64,000 nt of DNA. Origin: CAXXHQ01 sp963665265. GTDB taxonomy: Bacteria > Planctomycetota > Planctomycetia > Pirellulales > Thermoguttaceae. The notes beneath the pieces are model-generated. The model had not been told where the DNA came from and did not search any database. It saw only the letters and a program-made list of their open reading frames with translations. This document shows positions 8,276 to 17,276 of this stretch, piece after piece. Within the stretch, counting starts at the first letter, position 1. Every line of letters begins with the position of its first letter. The translations under genes were made by a program, and so were the position numbers. Where the stretch lies: positions 1,178,001 through 1,242,000 of the forward strand of contig OY762224.2 in NCBI GenBank assembly GCA_963665265.2, given 5' to 3'.

Positions 8276-10507
8276 ATGTCTTTCTCCGCGCCGACCGCCG
8301 AATCGTTCATCACCGTCGCGTTGCTCGGCAACCCGAACACGGGGAAATCGACCCTTTTTAGCGCGCTGGCAGGCATCCATCAACACGTCGGCAATTATCC
8401 CGGCGTTACGGTTGAAAAGAAGACGGGACGCATGGATTTCGCCGGTCGGCGTTTCGAGTTGATCGACTTGCCCGGTTTATACAGTTTGACGCCTCGATCT
8501 AGGGACGAAATGGTCGCCGTCGACTTATTGCTTGGGCGTCGGAGCGACGTGGCCCCGATCGACGCAGTCATCTGCATCCTCGACGCGAGTAATCTGCAAC
8601 GCAATTTGTATTTATTGAGCCAAGTTCTTGAGGTTGGGCTACCGACGGTCGTGGCCGTCAACATGCTCGACGTGGCGAAATCGTTGGGCGTTTCGCTGGA
8701 TTTACGCGAATTGCAAGATCGGCTCGGCGTCCCCGTCGTCGGGCTTCAAGCGCATAAAGGTCAAGGGATCGCCGATCTCAAGGCCGCTCTGACGAAAGCG
8801 ATTTCGCGGGCGGAGCAAGCGCCGCGAAAGGGCGTCGCGTTTCCGCCGACCTTCGTCGAAGAGGCCGTGCGGCTCGCCCGTGAAACGGAAGACCGAGGCG
8901 ATGCGCTTCCCGAATTTTTGGCGAAGCGCCTTCTCTTGGACGTCGGCGGCTATCTTGAAGGTTTGATCGGGCCAAATTTTTCGGCCGATTTCAGCGAAAA
9001 ATTGCAGGTCGCTCGGGAACGTCTGAGAAAGGCGGGGTGTCCCGTCCCCGAGGTCGAAACCGACTCTCGTTACGCTTGGGCGCATGAAATCATGGAGGGA
9101 GCCGTTTCGATTCCCTCGCATTTCAAACCCACGGCGACCGACCGCATTGATCGTTATCTCACGCATCGGGTCGGAGGCTTGATAATCTTCGCGGCGATCA
9201 TGACGATCGTTTTTCAGGCGGTTTTCGTGGGCGCGGGACCGGCGATGGATTTCATTGAATCGATCGTCGGTAGCTTCGGGAATTTCGTTGAAAATCACAT
9301 GGCCGACGGCGCGCTGAGAAGTCTGATCGTTAAAGGAGCGATCGGCGGCGTCGGAGGCGTTTTAGTTTTTCTACCGCAAATATTGATATTGTTCTTCTTC
9401 ATCGGCGTCCTCGAGGACTGCGGGTATATGGCCCGGGCCGCGTTTCTTATGGATCGCATGATGTCGCGCGTGGGGCTGTCGGGAAAATCGTTCATCCCGA
9501 TGCTTTCGTCGTTTGCCTGCGCGGTGCCTGGAGTGATGGCGACCCGCGTCATCGAAAACGAACGCGATCGATTCACCACGATATTAGTTACGCCGCTTTT
9601 GACTTGTTCGGCGCGATTGCCGGTTTATGCGTTGCTGATCGCGGCGTTTATTCCGCCTCGGTCCTACTTGGGCGGCTTCGTGCAATTGCAGGGCTTGACG
9701 CTCGTCGGACTCTACGCGTTGGGAATCATTGCGGCGATTTGCGCGGCGATGATTTTCAAACGGACGCTATTCCGCGGGCGCTCGACCCCCTTCGTTCTGG
9801 AATTGCCGAGCTACAAATGGCCGTCGTTTCGCGTCGTGTTTCATCGGGTCGCTCAACGAGGGACGGTGTTTTTGAAGACGGCGGGCACTCTAATCCTCGC
9901 GGTTTCGATCGTCGTTTGGGCGGGACTCTATTATCCTCGGCGTTCCGCGCAAGCCGCGGAATTGATCGCTCAAAAAAACGCGGCGGAACTTAAATTGTCG
10001 AATCTCGCGCCAGACGCTTCGCAACGGGCCGGATTTGAAAAAGAAGTGAAGCGGTTGGATCGGGATATTGAATCGGCCTTTCAGCGCGACAGCTATTTGG
10101 GACGTCTGGGCCGGATGGCCGAGCCGATTTTCACGCCCCTCGGTTGGGACTGGCGCATCGGTTGCGCGGCGATAGCGTCATTTCCGGCGCGCGAGGTGGT
10201 CGTGGCCACCTTGAGCGTCATGTTCAACGCCGAAGAGGAGGGCGACGACGGCGCGACCGAGGCCCTTCAGCGGCGATTGCGCGAGGCGACGCATGAAGGA
10301 ACGAATCGGCCGCTCTTTTCCGTTCCCGTCGCTTTGTCGATTATGGTATTCTTTGCGCTGTGTGCGCAATGCGCCGCAACTTTGGCCGTCATCCGGCGCG
10401 AAACGAATAGCTGGCGTTGGCCCCTCTTCACCTTCGGCTATATGACCGTTCTCGCCTACGGCTGCGCTTTCATCACTTATCAATTCGGCGCATGGGTAAG
10501 CTCATGA
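8276..10507 (+). CDS. feoB: Ferrous iron transporter FeoB (GTPase-permease)
   Basis: A 743-residue inner-membrane Fe(II) transporter. The N-terminal G domain shows G1 GNPNTGKS (18-25), G3 DLPG (64-67) and G4 NMLD (129-132). A guanine-dissociation-inhibitor-like helical linker follows (about 190-270). The permease core contains the two Gate regions with the conserved CGYMARAAF, PMLSSFACAVPG and FPAREVVVATL segments. The C-terminus ends at the last membrane helix (TFGYMTVLAYGCAFI). Its TGA overlaps the ATG of the small Cys-rich protein (10504-10507), so the two are coupled. It is iron-regulated as part of feoA-feoB. Confidence 0.95.
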   Translation: MSFSAPTAESFITVALLGNPNTGKSTLFSALAGIHQHVGNYPGVTVEKKTGRMDFAGRRFELIDLPGLYSLTPRSRDEMVAVDLLLGRRSDVAPIDAVICILDASNLQRNLYLLSQVLEVGLPTVVAVNMLDVAKSLGVSLDLRELQDRLGVPVVGLQAHKGQGIADLKAALTKAISRAEQAPRKGVAFPPTFVEEAVRLARETEDRGDALPEFLAKRLLLDVGGYLEGLIGPNFSADFSEKLQVARERLRKAGCPVPEVETDSRYAWAHEIMEGAVSIPSHFKPTATDRIDRYLTHRVGGLIIFAAIMTIVFQAVFVGAGPAMDFIESIVGSFGNFVENHMADGALRSLIVKGAIGGVGGVLVFLPQILILFFFIGVLEDCGYMARAAFLMDRMMSRVGLSGKSFIPMLSSFACAVPGVMATRVIENERDRFTTILVTPLLTCSARLPVYALLIAAFIPPRSYLGGFVQLQGLTLVGLYALGIIAAICAAMIFKRTLFRGRSTPFVLELPSYKWPSFRVVFHRVAQRGTVFLKTAGTLILAVSIVVWAGLYYPRRSAQAAELIAQKNAAELKLSNLAPDASQRAGFEKEVKRLDRDIESAFQRDSYLGRLGRMAEPIFTPLGWDWRIGCAAIASFPAREVVVATLSVMFNAEEEGDDGATEALQRRLREATHEGTNRPLFSVPVALSIMVFFALCAQCAATLAVIRRETNSWRWPLFTFGYMTVLAYGCAFITYQFGAWVSS

Positions 10508-10656
10508 ACGTCACCTTCCAAGACTCTGCGGCTATCGCGCTAGTCGCTTCGGCGGTTGTTTACGTAGCTTGTCGGCTACTAAAAATCGGGCCGTGGAAGA
10601 AACGGTCGGAGTGCGGGCATTGCGACTGCGGATGCGATAAATCGAGTAAGCGGTAG
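10504..10656 (+). CDS. FeoB-associated Cys-rich small membrane protein
   Basis: A 50-residue protein with one membrane helix (about residues 9-25) and a C-terminal cysteine cluster CGHCDCGC (37-44). It overlaps the feoB stop by four bases, the normal place for FeoB-associated Cys-rich proteins. These are thought to stand in for FeoC or to sense or hand over iron at the transporter; the precise role is not established. The ATG 10504 start is chosen because the longer upstream frame lies inside feoB. Confidence 0.8.
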   Translation: MNVTFQDSAAIALVASAVVYVACRLLKIGPWKKRSECGHCDCGCDKSSKR

Positions 10657-10922
10657 TCGCATCGGCCGAATAATCGGCTTGACCGGCGTAATCCGACCGT
10701 TTTTGCGGAATGCGCATGTCGTTGATGAGGCGTTTCCCCTCTTGCCAAGAATGGCGATCCCCTCGGATGAAGCGTTTTTGGGCGAGAAAGGGCTTCTTTT
10801 CTAAGCGGTAAGCTATGTTTTTTCATGCGGAAAGCCTGATTGCGTAAGGCGGTTGCGCCTAGATATCGCGTTGGGGATCCGCCGGGATTTGTCGGGCAAT
10901 TTTGTACGAAGCATAAAGACAT

Positions 10923-12524
10923 ATGGCCACGTTAGAGACGCCTCACTCATTCGGTTACTCGAACATCGGCGGGTTGCTGTCGGCGGTTAATTGGCGCGAA
11001 TGCCAAGATCCCGCTTCGCAACAGCAAGCGGCGACGCTCGCGCTGGCGAGAAGATTGAATTCGCAGCAATCGGTCTCGGCGTTATATCACGACGCCGCGG
11101 CCTTGATCGCCGAGGCGTTGCACGCTGAATATTGCAGCGTGGGCGAGTTAAGCGCGAACGGCCAAGAGTTGACCTTGAACTTCGCCTCTTACGATTTTCG
11201 CGGTAGTTTGACCAATCCCACCGCGATAAAGCTATCGATGCGGGCGGACGAATCGATGGCCGCCCGCGCTTTAATCAACGGCAACGTCATTTGGTGCCCG
11301 GATTTAATCGCCGACCGGAGCATCGTCGACTATTATTTGCGTAAGTTTAACATTCGCGCGTCGCTAACGGTTCCGGCGATATATCAAGGACGGCCAATCG
11401 GCGTTCTAGGGGCCTATAGCCGATCGGCGAGAAATTTCCGCCCCGACGAATTGCAATTCGCCGAGACCCTGGCGTTGATGTTAGGCGCCGCGATAAGTCG
11501 CGGAGCGACGGAACGAGAATTGGCGGACGAACGCCGTTTCTCGGGCTCGTTGGCCAGCATGATTGAAGAGCTAGTGTTCATATTGGACGCGCAAGGAAAC
11601 ATTCAGCATATGAATCCGGCGGCGCAGCGTTTGAGCGGTTTTCCCGTCGAGCGCGTGCGCGATAAGCCGTTCGTCAGCCAGTTCATTAAACCTCGCGACA
11701 CCGATTCGGTATGGGGCGCGCTGCGACGTTGCTCCCGCGATCGGGTTCCCGCCAAATTGCAGAGCGAATTTCTGACGAAAGACGGCAGTCTGTATCGGAT
11801 GGAATGGTTCATGCAGCCGATCAGCGGAGACTCGGTCGAAGTTCCCGCGACGATCATTTTGGTCGGAACCGATCTATCAACCGACGCCGCACAAAGCGAG
11901 GAGCTGAATCAATTGCGAAACTTCGCCGCCGAGGCGATGCGTCGTATCCAAAGCGGAGGACTTTCGGGAGACGAATCGGCTCGGATCGAAGCGTTGCTGA
12001 TGAAAATTCAGCGTCGAACCGAAGATATTCCCGCCGTGGAGTCGCGCGCTCAAGGGGCGACGGCGATGCAATCGGTTCCTCAATCGTATACGCAGCCGGT
12101 TTCCGCGCCGCTCGCGTCGCCTCAACCGGGGTACGGCTCTCCGGCGAAGGTCGAGGAGCCGGCAAACGCCCCCTCTTCGACGCCGGCGGCCGCCGAACCG
12201 CATCAGCCGTCGGGAATTGATCTTCGCCGAAGCGAGCGGCATAACTTTATCGCGCGCCAACTAATCGCTCCGATTCGTGACGGAATCCTCCCTAAGGCGG
12301 AGCAATTCTACGAAGTCGTATGCAAGGACATTTCCGAAGGGGGCGTCGCCTTCGCTTTAACGAAACGGCCGGACTTCGATTCGTTAGTGATCGCGCTTGG
12401 CGGGCAGGCCGATTCGCCTTATCTTGCTGCGCAAATCGTCAACATTCGAGAAAAAACGAACGACGGAAAGACATTTTTCATCGTCGGATGTCGATTCACC
12501 GGACGCGTCTCGATTTCTTCCTAG
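10923..12524 (+). CDS. GAF-PAS-PilZ sensor protein
   Basis: A 533-residue soluble signalling protein. A GAF domain covers about residues 30-195 (LTVPAIYQGRPIGVLGAYS). A PAS domain covers about 200-325 (VFILDAQGNIQHMNPAAQRLSGF, then FLTKDGSLYRMEWFMQPI). A low-complexity Pro/Ala linker follows (about 365-425). The C-terminal PilZ domain (about 430-530) has both c-di-GMP-binding signatures: RRSER (RxxxR) and DISEGG (D/NxSxxG). There is no kinase or cyclase domain, so it should convert a small-molecule or redox signal together with c-di-GMP into a protein-protein output. It lies upstream of a histidine kinase and a double receiver protein on the same strand, though 266 bp separates it from the kinase. 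Confidence 0.85.
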   Translation: MATLETPHSFGYSNIGGLLSAVNWRECQDPASQQQAATLALARRLNSQQSVSALYHDAAALIAEALHAEYCSVGELSANGQELTLNFASYDFRGSLTNPTAIKLSMRADESMAARALINGNVIWCPDLIADRSIVDYYLRKFNIRASLTVPAIYQGRPIGVLGAYSRSARNFRPDELQFAETLALMLGAAISRGATERELADERRFSGSLASMIEELVFILDAQGNIQHMNPAAQRLSGFPVERVRDKPFVSQFIKPRDTDSVWGALRRCSRDRVPAKLQSEFLTKDGSLYRMEWFMQPISGDSVEVPATIILVGTDLSTDAAQSEELNQLRNFAAEAMRRIQSGGLSGDESARIEALLMKIQRRTEDIPAVESRAQGATAMQSVPQSYTQPVSAPLASPQPGYGSPAKVEEPANAPSSTPAAAEPHQPSGIDLRRSERHNFIARQLIAPIRDGILPKAEQFYEVVCKDISEGGVAFALTKRPDFDSLVIALGGQADSPYLAAQIVNIREKTNDGKTFFIVGCRFTGRVSISS

Positions 12525-12790
12525 CGTCTCCTTCAAATTGCTTCTCGACGTTTTGACGGCCGAGGAATTGACTTTCGGGTCAGCCGTTTCATCTCTCCCC
12601 CCGACAGCGTTTCTTTATGAATAAAAGAGTTCTTACGCTGCGAAAACACTATAGACAAAAAAACGGAATTGTGATTAAGTAGGTGATATAGCGATGAGGT
12701 CGCTCGGACGCCGCTTCATGCACCCCTTTTCTGACCAGTCTGAGCGAGATATCACGGTTTATCTGAACTCAGCGCGCCCTTGGGGAAGGG

Positions 12791-14905
12791 ATGATGCCTC
12801 TCCTTCGGATAACAAAAAACGAGTCCGCTTCGTTCCGTCAGGGCAAGGATTTTAAGCTTTTCGGCGGAGTTCAACTGCGGCTTGCGCTCAGTTTCGGCGC
12901 GGCGTTCACCTTGGCGCTGGCTGCGCTTGCGGCCGTGACTTTCTTCGGTATTCCTCCGCTCAATTTTTCCGGCCTTTACGGGCTGCACATCGAGTCAGCC
13001 GAAAAATGGATGAATTTCACGACCGATCTCAAGGTAGAGCGCCTTAAATACTGGATCGAAGAGAGCCGCCGTGACTTGGGGCTAGTCGTGATGAATCAAG
13101 ATCGGGTAGCGTCGATAGAGGGTTTATGCGCTCGTTTCGCCGCGGAGATTGGACGTGAAGATCGCGATAAATTGCTGGAAGCAGTGCATAAGGACCAGGA
13201 TTTCACCAGTTTACAGCGAAGATTGAGCGAGTTGGTGAATATCCATAATGAGTATTCCCGCCTATTTATAATCGAGGCGGCGTCGAAGGTCGTGATCGGC
13301 TCTTCGGACGTTTCGATGATTGGAAAAAGTTACGCAAGAAATCCCGACGTGGAAAAGGCCTTGCTTTCGTCAGGAGGATACACCTCGGACGTTAAGGCCT
13401 CGAAAAACGGAGCGGTTCTCTATCTTTGCGGAACGTTCCGACGGCATTCAGATGAGAAAGCCGTGGGCGTTCTTGTGGCCGAAATCAATACCGACGCGGT
13501 GCTGAGGCCGTTGCTTGACGTGGGCGAGGCGCTGGGGGAGTCCGGCGAAACCGTTTTAGTTAACGGCGACGCGCGCATTCTCATGTCGTTGAAGCACCCT
13601 TTGGCCGACGGAAGTCGGCCGAAACCGCTGGAGTATACGATCACCGCCGAAGCGGCGCAGCGCGCCATACGCGGCGACAATGGAATAATTTGGGCGAAGG
13701 ATTATCGAGGCGTTCCCGTATTGGCGTCCTACCGGTATGTGCAGGTCACGCCCGATCTAGCTTGGGGAATGGGAGTGAAATGCGATCAAGATGAAATATT
13801 TCTTCCCCTTCGGCACGACGCTAAGATTTTCGCCGTCGTCGGAACGTTAGGCGCTATTCTGATTTTCGGCGTGGCGTTCTGGGTGGCGAAGACCGTGACG
13901 AAACCGATTAAACTCATCGCCGAGGCCGCGCGGCAAGTCGGCGAGGGCGATTTGACCGTTCGCGCGCCGATCGTCGGCGACGACGAATTGGCCGTTTGCG
14001 CGGCGACCTTTAATGCGATGGTCGCCAGGGTCGAATCGGGACGCGACCAACTCGAAGAACTGGTGTTGCAACGCACGAAAGAGTTGCGGTCCGCCAATGC
14101 GGAATTGCAAAAGCATCGTTCGCAACTGGAAGCCCTCGTCGAGGAACGCACGAAAAAATTAGAGGAGGCGCAGAACCAGCTGATTCGTCAGGAGAAACTC
14201 GCCGCGCTGGGACAACTAACCGCCGCCGTCAGCCATGAACTACGCAATCCTCTCGGTACGATTCGCACGTCGTGCTATACCCTCAATCAGAAATATGGCT
14301 CGGGCGACGGCGAAGCCTCGACTATCATTCGCCGCATCGATCGCGGCATCACTCGTTGCGACGGCATTATTACCGATCTGCTCGATTATAGCCGCATCAA
14401 AGCGGCCGAACGCGTTCCGACCGACGTCGACGATTTGCTTGAACTTTGGGCGACGGAAACTCCGAAGCCCGAAAATGTGACCGTCAAAACCGATCTTCGG
14501 TTGGGCGAACCGGTTCCGCTAGATCGAGAGCGTTTTTATCGATGTTTTTCGAATCTTTTCAACAATGCGATCCAATCGTTCGGCGAATCAGGCGGAACGA
14601 TTCTCGTTTCGTCCCGTCGAGACGGCGAACACGCCGTCGTCGAAATCAGCGACGACGGTTGCGGAGTGCCGAGCGATAAGATCGAAACGGTATTTGAGCC
14701 GCTGTATAGCACGAAGACGTTCGGCGTCGGCTTAGGGTTGCCCATCGCTCGACAAATCGTGCAGCAGCACGACGGCGAATTGTCGATGAAAAGCCAACTC
14801 GGAAAGGGAACGACCGTCACCGTTCGGATCCCCTTGCGGACGTCGAACCAGGAGGGGCATGAATCGTCCGAATCGACGATCCCTACTTCGACGGCGACAA
14901 CGTGA
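12791..14905 (+). CDS. Cache-HAMP sensor histidine kinase
   Basis: A 704-residue membrane kinase. TM1 is at about 29-53, a large extracytoplasmic double-Cache-like domain at about 60-340, TM2 at about 345-366, and HAMP at about 367-420. A coiled coil (420-470) with two ELVxxRTKEL-type repeats leads to HisKA with the phospho-acceptor His482 in VSHELRNPLG. The ATPase domain has the N box NLFNNAIQSF, G1 DDGCGV and G2 GVGLGLPIA. GGGGAAGGG abuts the first ATG, so the second ATG (12794) may be the real start. The double-receiver gene follows 70 bp downstream and is the likely phosphoryl acceptor. The ligand is unknown. Confidence 0.9.
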   Translation: MMPLLRITKNESASFRQGKDFKLFGGVQLRLALSFGAAFTLALAALAAVTFFGIPPLNFSGLYGLHIESAEKWMNFTTDLKVERLKYWIEESRRDLGLVVMNQDRVASIEGLCARFAAEIGREDRDKLLEAVHKDQDFTSLQRRLSELVNIHNEYSRLFIIEAASKVVIGSSDVSMIGKSYARNPDVEKALLSSGGYTSDVKASKNGAVLYLCGTFRRHSDEKAVGVLVAEINTDAVLRPLLDVGEALGESGETVLVNGDARILMSLKHPLADGSRPKPLEYTITAEAAQRAIRGDNGIIWAKDYRGVPVLASYRYVQVTPDLAWGMGVKCDQDEIFLPLRHDAKIFAVVGTLGAILIFGVAFWVAKTVTKPIKLIAEAARQVGEGDLTVRAPIVGDDELAVCAATFNAMVARVESGRDQLEELVLQRTKELRSANAELQKHRSQLEALVEERTKKLEEAQNQLIRQEKLAALGQLTAAVSHELRNPLGTIRTSCYTLNQKYGSGDGEASTIIRRIDRGITRCDGIITDLLDYSRIKAAERVPTDVDDLLELWATETPKPENVTVKTDLRLGEPVPLDRERFYRCFSNLFNNAIQSFGESGGTILVSSRRDGEHAVVEISDDGCGVPSDKIETVFEPLYSTKTFGVGLGLPIARQIVQQHDGELSMKSQLGKGTTVTVRIPLRTSNQEGHESSESTIPTSTATT

Positions 14906-14975
14906 CGAAACGCCGTTTTCTTCGTGATTTATTCGCGCCTTGCGAGTTTAACAGACGTTGGGAAAGGAAACGATC

Positions 14976-15698
14976 ATGTCCGGCGCCTCGTTGCGAATCC
15001 TGATCGTCGACGATGATCGCGATTTCGCCGACAGTCTGCGCGACGTATTTGAGCTTGCGGGACATAAGTCCGACGTCGCATACTCGGGCGAAGATGCCGT
15101 AAAGCGGTTCGCCGAGCGTCATTTCGATCTTTCGTTTCTCGACGTTCGACTTCCCGGAATGAACGGCGTCGAATGCCTCATGGAATTACGAAAAATCCGG
15201 CGAAACGCCCAAGTCTATATGATGACCGGTTATAGCGTCGAGCAATTGCTCGACTTGGCCGTCGCCAGCGGGGCTCGCGGCGTTCTGCATAAGCCGCTTG
15301 AGGTTGAAAAACTGTTGGAGTCGTTGGAGACGATTAAGCCGACGGGCGTTCTCATCGTCGATGACGACCCGGAATTCGTGGCGAGCGTTCGTGATGCGTT
15401 GGAATTGAACGGCTATAAAGTAATGACGGCGCGGACGGGCGAAGAGGCGATTGAACGCGTCGCGGAAGGCGGCGTCGACGTCATTATCCTCGATTTACGT
15501 CTGCCCCTCCTTTCCGGCGTCGAAGTGTATTGGGAATTGAAACGGCGAGGTTTTAACGTTCCCACGATTATTGCGACCGCCTATGCATGCGAAGAATCGG
15601 CGGCGATGGAAAAACTTCGCCAATTCGCCGTTACCGGTGTGCTCGTTAAACCGTTCGATCCGGAACTACTCCTTCAAAAAATCAAAGCGTTGGCATAG
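14976..15698 (+). CDS. Double receiver-domain response regulator without output domain
   Basis: A 240-residue protein made of two complete REC domains in tandem. REC1 has ILIVDDDRDF, the acceptor in LSFLDVRLPGMNG, and the switch Lys in LHKPL. REC2 has VLIVDDDPEF, VIILDLRLPLLSG and LVKPF. No DNA-binding or enzymatic domain follows, so it acts by phosphotransfer or protein contact. ATG 14976 is preferred over TTG 14958 because GGAAAGGA lies 7 bp before it. Placed just after the histidine kinase, it is the probable direct partner. Confidence 0.9.
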   Translation: MSGASLRILIVDDDRDFADSLRDVFELAGHKSDVAYSGEDAVKRFAERHFDLSFLDVRLPGMNGVECLMELRKIRRNAQVYMMTGYSVEQLLDLAVASGARGVLHKPLEVEKLLESLETIKPTGVLIVDDDPEFVASVRDALELNGYKVMTARTGEEAIERVAEGGVDVIILDLRLPLLSGVEVYWELKRRGFNVPTIIATAYACEESAAMEKLRQFAVTGVLVKPFDPELLLQKIKALA

Positions 15699-15729
15699 AG
15701 GGCGGTCGCCGAAAGCCTCTCGAGCTCGT

Positions 15730-15755
15730 GCGGAACGCCCTCCTTGGCGTTCCGC
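15730..15755. terminator. Bidirectional hairpin between convergent genes
   Basis: GCGGAACGCC (15730-15739) and GGCGTTCCGC (15746-15755) form a perfect 10-bp stem with a 6-nt loop, centred between the double-REC gene (ends 15698) and the convergent PEP-CTERM gene (ends 15773). Confidence 0.6.
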
Positions 15756-15772
15756 GGCCGCAGGTAAACGGA

Positions 15773-16747
15773 TTAGGCGAATCTCTTTTCCGCTTGCCGA
15801 CGTCTAGCGAAGACCAAAGCGGCGATTCCGGCCAAAGTCATTAAAGCGCTGATTGGCTCGGGGACTTGGTTGACGACGCCGACGGCGTCCAAGTCGAAAC
15901 CGCCCGAGCCTTTCGTCACCCACGAGTCGTAAATCGGATTGCCGAGGCTATCTGTAAAATATCCGCTGCCGGGGATATCGACGAGCCGCACGTAGTTGAT
16001 GTTTGATAGATTGACTGCCCCGCTGAGAACGGCATCCGCAGTCGCCAACGTGCTTAGGTCGAACGGCGTTCCGTAGCCCGCGGCGTTTTTTCCCGCCAAG
16101 TTGTAAACGTCGGTGGGGTCGATCGTTCCGTAGGCGCCGACGGCTGATCCGGTCAAGGAAACGCCCGCGAACCTCGCGAAAGTGAGGCCGTCGGTCGAAA
16201 CTTCGACATAGGCTAGTTCGGCGGAGAGTTTCGAGCCGGAAGCGAAGCCGTTTTCAAAGACGGCGAAGTCGGCGCCTTCGCCGTTCGTAATCGCCGCATT
16301 GAAGGCCAGCGTAATCGAGCCGGGCGAATCGATTCCGATGAATCCGAAACCGTCGGTCGTATCGTAGGGATTGCCGGAATAGGCCGTGCCGGTATCGCTG
16401 AACGGCGGCGCGGCGCCGACCGTCGGAGGAGCCGCCGTGCTATATAAATCGCCGAGCGAGACGATCGAGCCGTCGGCTTTGCCTAAGGCGTTCGACGATT
16501 TTTGGTAGGCGGACGAGACGCCGGCCGTCGGAAGGTAATTGACGACCGAGGTCGCCCATGAAACGAACGCCGCGCTCGTTTTGGGAATTGCGGCGTCGAC
16601 GGCGCCCGACGTGGCCGTTCCTCCCGAATAAACGCCCGCCGCTGCTTGCGAATTGCCGAAAAAAGGGACGCCGGCGAAAGCGGCCGCGAAAAATACGAAT
16701 GCCGAGGCCACTGCGCGGACCGTCGAAATATACGAAATGCGAGTCAT
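15773..16747 (-). CDS. PEP-CTERM surface protein under cobalamin riboswitch control
   Basis: A 324-residue exported protein: signal peptide (about 1-37), one beta-rich domain (about 40-290), then VPEP (295-298), a hydrophobic helix and RRR at the C-terminus. The domain has acidic beta-sandwich motifs: DFAVFENGF (160-168), AYVEVSTDGLTF (179-190) and GGFDLDAVGVV (282-292). I recognise this FENGF...AEVSxDG...DLDAV pattern from surface proteins of several phyla but cannot name a biochemical function. ATG 16747 is chosen because GGAGAG lies 6 bp upstream and a signal peptide begins there; a longer frame reaches 16996 but reads as leader. The gene is the first and only one after a complete B12 riboswitch, so a role in cobalamin capture or handling at the cell surface is inferred. 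Confidence 0.82.
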   Translation of the reverse strand: MTRISYISTVRAVASAFVFFAAAFAGVPFFGNSQAAAGVYSGGTATSGAVDAAIPKTSAAFVSWATSVVNYLPTAGVSSAYQKSSNALGKADGSIVSLGDLYSTAAPPTVGAAPPFSDTGTAYSGNPYDTTDGFGFIGIDSPGSITLAFNAAITNGEGADFAVFENGFASGSKLSAELAYVEVSTDGLTFARFAGVSLTGSAVGAYGTIDPTDVYNLAGKNAAGYGTPFDLSTLATADAVLSGAVNLSNINYVRLVDIPGSGYFTDSLGNPIYDSWVTKGSGGFDLDAVGVVNQVPEPISALMTLAGIAALVFARRRQAEKRFA

Positions 16748-17070
16748 GAAATCTCTCCGATAAAGCGTGCGCTGAAATTGAAGTCGTTTGCGACGACGGG
16801 TCGCAAACCGAAAAAGACGCAAAACGCTGCCTCCGGAAGGTTCATGCAAAAGGCGAACGCCAATGTTTCGAAGCGCGAACGAACCTACAATTTCGGATCG
16901 AGAGCGCTTATCGGCGAGGCGTCGTTCGACTTGTTTCGTTATGCGCAAGCGCACCGGGAGCGCAAGCGGCAATTTGAAAATCGCGCGGCAATGCAAGAAA
17001 TTGAATAACGCGAAAACTCAAATGAAACGAATCGAAAACGCTTACTACGCTCTCCGTCCCTCGCAGAGAA
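16748..17070 (-). other. Long leader between riboswitch and PEP-CTERM start
   Basis: About 320 nt of transcribed leader separate the aptamer from the start codon. I see no convincing short coding sequence or T-rich terminator in it; an in-frame extension of the downstream gene (to 16996) has composition unlike the real protein. Such a long gap may hold further regulatory structure or post-transcriptional sites. Confidence 0.4.
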
Positions 17071-17086
17071 CGACGTTACGACGTCG
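17071..17086 (-). promoter_or_regulatory. Alternative hairpin competing with riboswitch P1
   Basis: On the minus strand CGACGT-CGTA-ACGTCG forms a perfect 6-bp stem with a 4-nt loop. Its 5' arm is the same sequence that closes P1 of the aptamer (17081-17088), so P1 and this hairpin cannot both form. This is what an expression-platform switch would look like, though no T-run follows it. Confidence 0.5.
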
Positions 17087-17262
17087 GTAGGTCTTCTGAC
17101 TCCCGAGATGAGAACGCGGCCTTCTCACGGCGAACGAATCGCCGCAATGGCTTGTAGAATCGGCTCTCATTACGTCTCGGTTACAGCGGCGGGACCGTTC
17201 CGGATTCGCACCGGATTCCCTGTTCGTCGATCGCCAAGGGAATGGCGATCAAGCACCGACGT
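17081..17262 (-). ncRNA. Cobalamin (B12) riboswitch aptamer
   Basis: Reading the minus strand from 17262: an 8-bp P1 (ACGTCGGT pairing with ACCGACGT at 17088-17081), GGTGCTTG, AACAGGGAATCCGGTGCG, AATCCGGAACGGTCCCGCC, GCTGTAACCGAGACG, a variable arm, then the B12 box AGTCAGAAGACCTACC (17101-17086). All conserved blocks of the AdoCbl riboswitch class are in order. A TTGACA/TATATT promoter lies just upstream and the PEP-CTERM gene at 16747 downstream. Confidence 0.95.
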
Positions 17263-17276
17263 CACGATAAGGGGTG

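Noticed and set aside
10560..10922. 120-aa minus-strand frame between the feo operon and the GAF-PAS-PilZ gene
   Set aside because: No ribosome site or domain. It is Arg/Ser/Pro-rich and overlaps the coding sequence of the Cys-rich FeoB partner.
16748..16996. N-terminal extension of the PEP-CTERM protein to 16996
   Set aside because: A good ribosome site and a signal peptide begin at 16747; the extra 83 residues are basic and would bury the signal peptide.
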